A stretch of 64,000 nucleotides of DNA. Origin: Raphanus sativus. Taxonomy: Eukaryota > Streptophyta > Magnoliopsida > Brassicales > Brassicaceae. The notes beneath the pieces are model-generated. The model saw only the letters and a list, made by a program, of their open reading frames with translations, was not told the DNA's origin and ran no database searches. The position numbers and the translations under genes are program-made. The DNA lies in NCBI RefSeq assembly GCF_000801105.2, contig NC_079516.1, positions 30,665,643 to 30,729,642 on the forward strand. Reading direction: 5' to 3'. Shown one piece after another: positions 63,346 to 64,000 of the stretch; the first letter of the stretch is position 1; each line of letters opens with the position of its first letter.

Positions 63346-64000
63346 TTACCATCCTAATATCTACTTTCGCTGATTAGGGATACCAAGCTCATTCAATACA
63401 TGTCAAGTTATCTCCTAAGCGGTTAACTAGGTGATGAACTAGTGAAGCAGTAAGAACAGTATGAATGAAGAACAGTTTAGAATTGCTTATCTATGTTTAG
63501 CTCATGTCTCAACACCCTAAAAACCCTAGGCGAGCAAGGCTACTACTCGATCATGATGCAGATAATCAAAGACATAAATCCTGAATAAAATTCCATAAGA
63601 ACAGAGTATGAAATAAAAAGGTTCAGATGATTTTCTCTATGAGAGGATGGATTCTTCTCCCTTACAAGTTGCAGATCGCAATATTACAGTGTTCTCTTGT
63701 AAAAACTATGGTAAGAGAATAGTAAAATGATAGATGGTGTTTTATATGGAGGCGCCAATCAGAAGAAAAGAGATTAGGGCAACATGGCTTTAATTCCCGA
63801 AATAGGAGTTTCCATATTCGTCGGGAACAATCTCCGGATCACTCCGTCTGCTTGTTCCGCTTGAGAGAGAACAGTCTCGGGACTGTTCTACTTGAGTGTT
63901 CTCCGCAGGATTGCTCCAAAAAGACATCTTTTCATCATGCACCTTCTCTTCTCTCTTCTACTAACTCCAGACCTGTAAAAGGTCAAAAAGGACTAGACTG
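63346..64000 (-). repeat. Element J LTR, continuation beyond the window
   Basis: It resumes after the K target duplication with ATCCTAATATCTACTTTCGC. The text is AT-rich and non-coding (AACACCCTAAAAACCCTAGG; TTTTCCATATTCGTC-type flanks), as expected for an Athila LTR. Its right end is not reached. Confidence 0.6.

Overview
This window is plant nuclear DNA made almost entirely of nested LTR retrotransposons and their remains. I found no credible host gene, rRNA or tRNA gene. Athila-type and Tat-type Ty3/gypsy elements, a Ty1/copia relic, a truncated L1 LINE, a CACTA end and a tRNA-like SINE relic lie inside one another, with primer binding sites matching plant tRNA-Asp and tRNA-iMet. This suggests pericentromeric heterochromatin. 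The Athila-like families rich in in-frame TCGATCGA (Ser-Ile-Asp) make Brassicaceae the most likely source; that last step is inference.

Layout. (1) 1-23045 is a four-level nest: element A (+ strand; its 5' LTR is cut by the window edge, its 3' LTR is 21694-23045) holds element B (- strand, 1245-16331, target-site duplication AGGAC). B holds element C (- strand, 3124-14038, TTACT), and C's 5' LTR holds solo LTR D (11558-12910, ACTAG). A, C and D are one family. It codes for Gag, a retropepsin and a long SID-repeat/coiled-coil protein, and has no reverse transcriptase or integrase. B codes for no recognisable protein. (2) 23046-25084 and 34409-36966 belong to a degenerate plus-strand sequence F with 33-, 37- and 32-bp tandem repeats. 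It is split by Tat-like element E (- strand, 25085-34408, CCCCT). E keeps gag and a protease with a broken active site, has lost RT/IN, and carries opposite-strand genes interrupted by another solo LTR (26033-27391, CTTGT). (3) 36967-43371 holds a second Tat-like 3' end (G) with a related opposite-strand ORF, then an Athila element (I) with a nearly continuous pol and an Athila-type 3' ORF. I is cut by the LTR of element H. (4) 43372-50613 is H, another SID-type element with several Gag-like domains and a 718-bp internal duplication. (5) 50614-57086 holds a decayed copia element, a 100-N assembly gap, a SINE-like relic, a LINE with a perfect target-site duplication, a CACTA terminus and an Athila gag (J). 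(6) 57089-64000 is the LTR of J, split by a complete young element K (57492-63340, TTCAC).

The most unusual features are three. K's reading frame runs through the polypurine tract into the 3' LTR, so that U3 encodes about 287 codons ending just before the TATA box. The SID elements carry a covarying hairpin next to an internal PPT copy. The palindrome TCGATCGA saturates both the LTRs and the coding regions of the SID families. Elements A, C, H and K could move only with enzymes supplied in trans; the Athila pol at 40.7-43.4 kb shows the kind of partner that may have done this, but it is itself inactivated.
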